Below, one piece after another: positions 60,723 to 64,000 of a stretch of DNA of 64,000 bases. The DNA is taken from contig NZ_NMQV01000014.1 of the NCBI RefSeq assembly GCF_002234375.1, positions 164,009-228,008 on the forward strand. Direction: 5' to 3'. Every line of letters begins with the position of its first letter. Positions within the stretch are counted from its first letter, which is position 1. The notes beneath the pieces were generated by a model, which saw only the letters and a program-made list of their open reading frames with translations, searched no databases and was not told the origin of the DNA. The stretch is from Pseudomonas fluvialis. GTDB lineage: Bacteria > Pseudomonadota > Gammaproteobacteria > Pseudomonadales > Pseudomonadaceae. Both the position numbers and the translations under genes were made by a program.

Positions 60723-62072
60723 TCAGAGCAGCGGCAGGCTGTAGCTGACGATCAGGCGGTTCTGGTCGGTATCGCTGGTGGCTTCGCTGCGCAGGCTGGC
60801 GTTGCGCCAGGAGAAACCAAGGCCCTTGAGGGCACCTTGCTGCAGGGTGTAGTCCAGCCGGAAGTCGCGCTCCCATTCCTGTTGATCCGCGCCGGCATTC
60901 TGGATGTTGTCGCTGTTCAGGTAGGTGACTGTGGCTTTCAGACCGGGCAGGCCGGCGCTGGCGAAGTCATAGCCGTATTCGGCCAGCCAGGTACGTTGGC
61001 CGGCGCGGGCGAAGTTGCTGATCTGCCGGTCGGTGATCAGGTAGGCGGTGGCCCCATCACCCTGGTTGAGGAAGGGGAAGGCGCTGTCGCCGGATACTTG
61101 CTGATAACCGGCGCTGAGGGCATGGCCGCTCAGGCTGTAGGTGAACAGCGCACTCCAGGTGCGGTTATCCACTTCACCGGTATGGCTGTCGCCGGCTTTC
61201 CAGAAACCGCTGCTGCGGTAGCCTTCGGCGCGACCGGCGGCACTGGCGTTCTTGCCGTCGGCGGCGCTGCTGAAATAGCGCAGGTCGCTTTTCAGTGCGC
61301 CTACCGGCAGGGCCCAGTTGTGGGTCAGGCCGAGGAAGTGCTGTTTGTAGAAGTCATCCAGATTGCCGTAGTAATACTGCGCGGTGAGGTCCTTGGTCAG
61401 CTTGTAGTCGCCGCCGGCAAAGTAGAAGGCGTTGCTGTCCGCCTGTTGGCCGTTGACCAGCGTCGCGCCGGCGATGCGCAGGCCGATGTCGTCGCTGGAA
61501 CTCCGCGTCTTGGTGCTTTCCAGCTGGCCGGCGATCAGGGTCAGGCCGTCAATTTCGTTGGAGGTGATCTGCCCACCCTGGAAGGTCTGCGGCAACAGGC
61601 GACCGTCGTTGAAGGTGACCACAGGCAGTTTGGGCTGCAGGGTCCCTAGGCGGGCCTCGGTCTTGGACAGGCGGACCTTGCCGGTCACCCCGCCCTTGGC
61701 GTAGTTGTCTACCGCGCTGCCATCGCTGTCACGGGGGAACAGGGCGCCCGGTGTACGGTCGCTGCCGGCCTTGCCGTTGCCGCCGGAGTCCAGCTGGACG
61801 CCGACCAGCGCGATGGCATCCAGGCCAAAGCCCACGGTGCCCTGGGTGAAGCCGGAGCTGTAGTTGAGCTGGAAAGCCTGGCCCCATTCTTCCTGCTGGC
61901 CGTTACGCGCGGCATTGCGGCCGACCTCGTCCTGGCTCTCGCGGTTGTCGTTGCTGAAGTAGAAGTTGCGCAGGCTCAGGGTGGCGGTGCTGTCTTCGAT
62001 AAAGCCGGCAGCGCTGGCCTGGTAGGACAGGGTGGTGAGGCTGATGGCCAGAGCCAGGGTGGACTTGTTCAT
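60723..62072 (-). CDS. OprD family outer-membrane porin
   Basis: A 449-residue porin: signal peptide to about residue 22 (ASA), then GFIEDSTATLSLRNFYFSND, an OprD-family start, and an 18-strand barrel with the basic-ladder-like YNYGNLDDFYKQH-type segments. It ends in YSLPLL. OprD proteins admit basic amino acids, peptides or aromatic acids; the substrate is not determined. The start is the ATG complementing 62070-62072. It precedes lsfA on the same strand. Confidence 0.9.
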   Translation of the reverse strand: MNKSTLALAISLTTLSYQASAAGFIEDSTATLSLRNFYFSNDNRESQDEVGRNAARNGQQEEWGQAFQLNYSSGFTQGTVGFGLDAIALVGVQLDSGGNGKAGSDRTPGALFPRDSDGSAVDNYAKGGVTGKVRLSKTEARLGTLQPKLPVVTFNDGRLLPQTFQGGQITSNEIDGLTLIAGQLESTKTRSSSDDIGLRIAGATLVNGQQADSNAFYFAGGDYKLTKDLTAQYYYGNLDDFYKQHFLGLTHNWALPVGALKSDLRYFSSAADGKNASAAGRAEGYRSSGFWKAGDSHTGEVDNRTWSALFTYSLSGHALSAGYQQVSGDSAFPFLNQGDGATAYLITDRQISNFARAGQRTWLAEYGYDFASAGLPGLKATVTYLNSDNIQNAGADQQEWERDFRLDYTLQQGALKGLGFSWRNASLRSEATSDTDQNRLIVSYSLPLL

Positions 62073-62503
62073 GCTCGATGCTCCAAATGCAGGTCTGTGC
62101 GGTGATATGCACTGCAAAGGGGCTCGAGCCGGTGGCGCGGGGGGCGCCAGCTTCAGCGGTAACAAGGAGCCCCTGTTATGGGCCCGATGCGGTGGTCCGC
62201 TGTCGGCTTGAGGGACACTCTAAGTAGTTTTCATAGAGCATAAAAAGAATTTATTTTCACTTTTAAATAACTATTTAGCATATGAGTGAGCAGCCCAGCG
62301 CCTCAGCGGCGTTTGCTGATGGCGGTTTTGGCGGGGTGTCTGGCAGGCTGCCTGAGCGGGCCGTGGCTGGCGACTATCCGTGACGGGAGGTGCCGGGCGC
62401 GGTGCGTGAACGGCCTGCGCGACAGTCGTCGCGCGGGCTGTCCCGGCAAGCCCGGCTGAGCGGCGAGGGTGCTTGTGAGCGCGGGCTGCGCGCCGCAGGG
62501 GCT
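62073..62503. other. 431-bp intergenic region upstream of the OprD-like gene
   Basis: No convincing gene. An AT-rich island (62221-62285) with TTTTCATAG and TATTTAGCATA-like tracts, unusual for this GC-rich window, probably holds the porin promoter. The remaining 200 bp toward the lipoprotein gene is GC-rich and featureless apart from short repeats. Confidence 0.5.
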
Positions 62504-62800
62504 TCAGCTCTCGATGGGCAGTTCGCCGGGATGCTCGGCAGAATCTATCCGCGGAGCTTCGGCTGGTTGCGCATCCTGCTGCTCAGCGGGCTTGCCCAGC
62601 CACTCCTGGGTCGATTGTTGAACCTCGTCGACCTGCTTGTTGAGTTCCTTGAGGGTTTCATCGACGGTTTCGCGGGCTACCTCGCGCACGGCTTGCTCGG
62701 CCTGTTCAGCCAGTTTTTGCGCCGATTGCTCGGCGACATCGCAACCCGCCAGACCGGCCAGGAGCAGGCCGAGTAGCGCCATGTGCACAGACTTGCGCAT
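62504..62800 (-). CDS. Small lipoprotein, helical
   Basis: A 98-residue protein: signal peptide MRKSVHMALLGLLLAGLAGC with lipobox LAGC (Cys at 20, followed by D, which favours inner-membrane retention in E. coli). The mature part is one long amphipathic helix, AEQSAQKLAEQAEQAVREVA, continuing through repeated Glu/Gln-rich heptads that suggest a coiled coil. The C-terminus is proline/glutamate-rich. Function unknown. Confidence 0.72.
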   Translation of the reverse strand: MRKSVHMALLGLLLAGLAGCDVAEQSAQKLAEQAEQAVREVARETVDETLKELNKQVDEVQQSTQEWLGKPAEQQDAQPAEAPRIDSAEHPGELPIES

Positions 62801-62987
62801 AAGGTTCTCCACTGTCGAAGTGAGCGGCCCCTGTGTGGGATGCCGCCTGAATGCTTGCCGCTGCGCTGTTCGGTTCAGCCCTGCGCTGCAGGCGCCAATC
62901 TAGGCGCGGGTGCATGCCGACTCAATGGCGGAGAGTTTGCAAGCTGTTGCAGCACGGCCGTGCCGCGCTGTGGTCGGCGCAGCGGCG

Positions 62988-64000
62988 CTAGCCCGCAGGG
63001 CAGGATGCCGTGTGCGGTGGCTGGAGGCGCTGCTGCAGCCAGTCCTGCAGCGCCAGCAGGTGCGCCTGACTGGACTGCTCCAGGTGGTAGAGCAGGCTGG
63101 GCAGATGGCTGATGGGCGCGCTCAGCTTGAGGTGCGCCGGCAGGATGTACTCGCCCTGGCTGACCAGCAGGGCAAAGTGAATGATATTTTCCAGCTCGCG
63201 GGTATTGCCGGGCCAGTAGTAGGCCTCCAGGTGCTGCTGGGCACTTTCGCTGATCAGTGGCAGCGGCAGTTTGAGGCGCTGCGCGTAGAGGCCGAGGAAG
63301 TACTCGGCCATTGGCAGGATATCGCCAACCCGCTCGCGCAGTGGCGGCAGGGGCAGGCGCGCCTTGCTCAGGTAGTGGTAGAGGGACTCGTTGAACTTGC
63401 CGGCGGCTACCGCCTGAGTCAGATCAATGCTGGTGGCGGCCAGTAAACGCAGCTGCACGCGGGTTGGCTGATGGGCGCCCACCCGGGTGATTTCCCCGCT
63501 CTGCAGGGCGGCCAGCAGATCGGCCTGCAAGGGCAGAGGCAAATCGCCGATTTCATCCAGATAGAGCGTGCCGCCGTTGGCCGAACCAAACCAGCCGGCA
63601 CGGCTACCGAGGCTGCCAGGATAGGCTCCGGCGGCATAGCCGAACAGTTCGGCGCGGGCATGTTGCGAGCTCAGGCCGCTGCAGTTGAGGGTAACAAACA
63701 GCCCGTTGCGCTCGCTGAGCCGGTGGATATGCCGGGCCAGCAGCTCCTTGCCGGTGCCGGTTTCCCCTTCGATGAGGATCGGCCCGCAGTCGCCGGCCAG
63801 TTGTTCGACCTGCTCGCGCAGTTGCCGTGAGCGCGGATCAATGAACACCAGTGCCTTGGCACGAATGCTCAATGGGCTTTTTAGGGGCTGCCATCCATGG
63901 CGCCCCCCCTGCGGGCCGTCGCTGTGCGACGTTAAAAATGATTCCTGATCATTTTTTTCCGCCTCGGGAAAACTCAGCAGGGCAGGGGCAGGGGCAGGGG
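62988..64000 (-). CDS. Sigma-54 dependent activator, SfnR-like (N-terminus off window)
   Basis: AAA+ enhancer-binding protein. Recognisable core: SIRAKALVFIDPRSRQLREQ, Walker A GETGTGKE, Walker B GGTLYLDEIGDL, arginine-finger region LPPLRERVGDILP and WPGNTRELENIIHFA. The GAFTGA loop that contacts sigma-54 reads GAYPGS. The frame is open to the window edge: a TTG (63872) is the first start-like codon, but the frame continues upstream with LLSFPEAEKND and an alanine/proline repeat, so the true start is probably beyond 64000. A hairpin-rich 75-bp insertion lies at 63879-63953. The family controls dimethylsulfone/sulfonate use. There is no C-terminal Fis-type domain in the visible sequence. Confidence 0.82.
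   Translation of the reverse strand, partial: PAPAPALLSFPEAEKNDQESFLTSHSDGPQGGRHGWQPLKSPLSIRAKALVFIDPRSRQLREQVEQLAGDCGPILIEGETGTGKELLARHIHRLSERNGLFVTLNCSGLSSQHARAELFGYAAGAYPGSLGSRAGWFGSANGGTLYLDEIGDLPLPLQADLLAALQSGEITRVGAHQPTRVQLRLLAATSIDLTQAVAAGKFNESLYHYLSKARLPLPPLRERVGDILPMAEYFLGLYAQRLKLPLPLISESAQQHLEAYYWPGNTRELENIIHFALLVSQGEYILPAHLKLSAPISHLPSLLYHLEQSSQAHLLALQDWLQQRLQPPHTASCPAG
63879..63953. repeat. 75-bp palindrome-rich element inserted in frame in the sfnR-like gene
   Basis: Three adjacent inverted repeats: GCCAT/ATGGC (63890-63901, extended by GGGGC/GCCCC), GTCGC/GCGAC (63918-63930) and AAAAATGAT/ATCATTTTT (63934-63956). The element interrupts the expected family peptide EK-SPLSIRAK with 25 extra codons and is flanked by short A-runs. 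It resembles a REP- or MITE-like insertion. Confidence 0.5.
63978..64000. repeat. GGGGCA tandem hexamer
   Basis: About four tandem GGGGCA units at the window edge, coding an alternating alanine/proline stretch in the sfnR-like frame. Typical of a slippage-prone linker. Confidence 0.6.

Noticed and set aside
63980..64000. CRISPR-like repeat at the window edge
   Set aside because: The repeat unit is only six bases with no spacers; it is simple tandem slippage.

Overview
This is a GC-rich gammaproteobacterial chromosome segment, almost certainly from the genus Pseudomonas or a close relative. The evidence is family-level: PilS/PilR, the RoxS/RoxR redox pair, the beta-alanine catabolism locus (BauC, BauA, BauR), a PP0621-like and a PA4642-like protein, an LsfA-type peroxiredoxin, an OprD-family porin, an SfnR-like sigma-54 activator, and a run (uraA-upp-hpt ... 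mqo ... MCP, M48 lipoprotein, GDT1, rsmC, hprA ... fxsA-groES-groEL) that, as I recall it, resembles blocks of the P. aeruginosa map. It is core chromosome: no plasmid, phage or CRISPR signature is visible.

Layout. 0-4.2 kb: pilR (cut by the window start), pilS, a tiny membrane protein and a two-domain glutamine-dependent nadE. 4.3-12.4 kb: an acyl-CoA ligase, a DUF1302/DUF1329 envelope pair and a large MalT-like LuxR regulator. 12.5-14.5 kb: two small exported proteins and a GAF/HD-GYP protein. 14.6-18.6 kb: bauC, bauA and divergent bauR, then tRNA-Thr(CGT). 18.7-23.8 kb: a chemoreceptor, prfC and speC with a possible sRNA or attenuator in front. 24-32.4 kb: two TonB-dependent receptors, the second heading a five-gene cassette (receptor, PepSY membrane protein, DUF2271, DUF4198, flavodoxin/FAD/NADPH reductase) that looks like a Fur-controlled metal-chelate uptake and reduction system. 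32.4-45.2 kb: SIMPL protein, roxSR, uracil and purine salvage (uraA, upp, hpt), a SulP transporter, mqo, yajG, an acyltransferase and a catalytically degenerate SRAP-family protein. 45.2-53.9 kb: chemoreceptor, M48 lipoprotein, SnoaL-like protein, a GDT1 family transporter behind a yybP-ykoY manganese riboswitch, rsmC, hprA, LysE, an SDR and fxsA.

53.9-59 kb is the most striking part. groES-groEL has a sigma-32-type promoter, and a group II intron of about 2.8 kb with its reverse transcriptase sits inside the groEL stop codon (TA|intron|A). The first base of the intron completes a TAG, so GroEL is the same whether or not splicing occurs. EBS1/IBS1 pairing, domain V, and a domain VI with a bulged branch-point A are all visible. 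The only precedent I know is the groEL intron described in Azotobacter.

59-64 kb: a TlpA-like fusion protein, a decayed ssuE fragment, lsfA, an OprD-family porin, a small lipoprotein, and an SfnR-like activator that runs off the window. That last gene appears to carry a 75-bp hairpin-rich element inserted in frame, and its GAFTGA motif is degenerate.

All calls come from reading the sequence; no database search was run. Product names rest on motifs and remembered family features.
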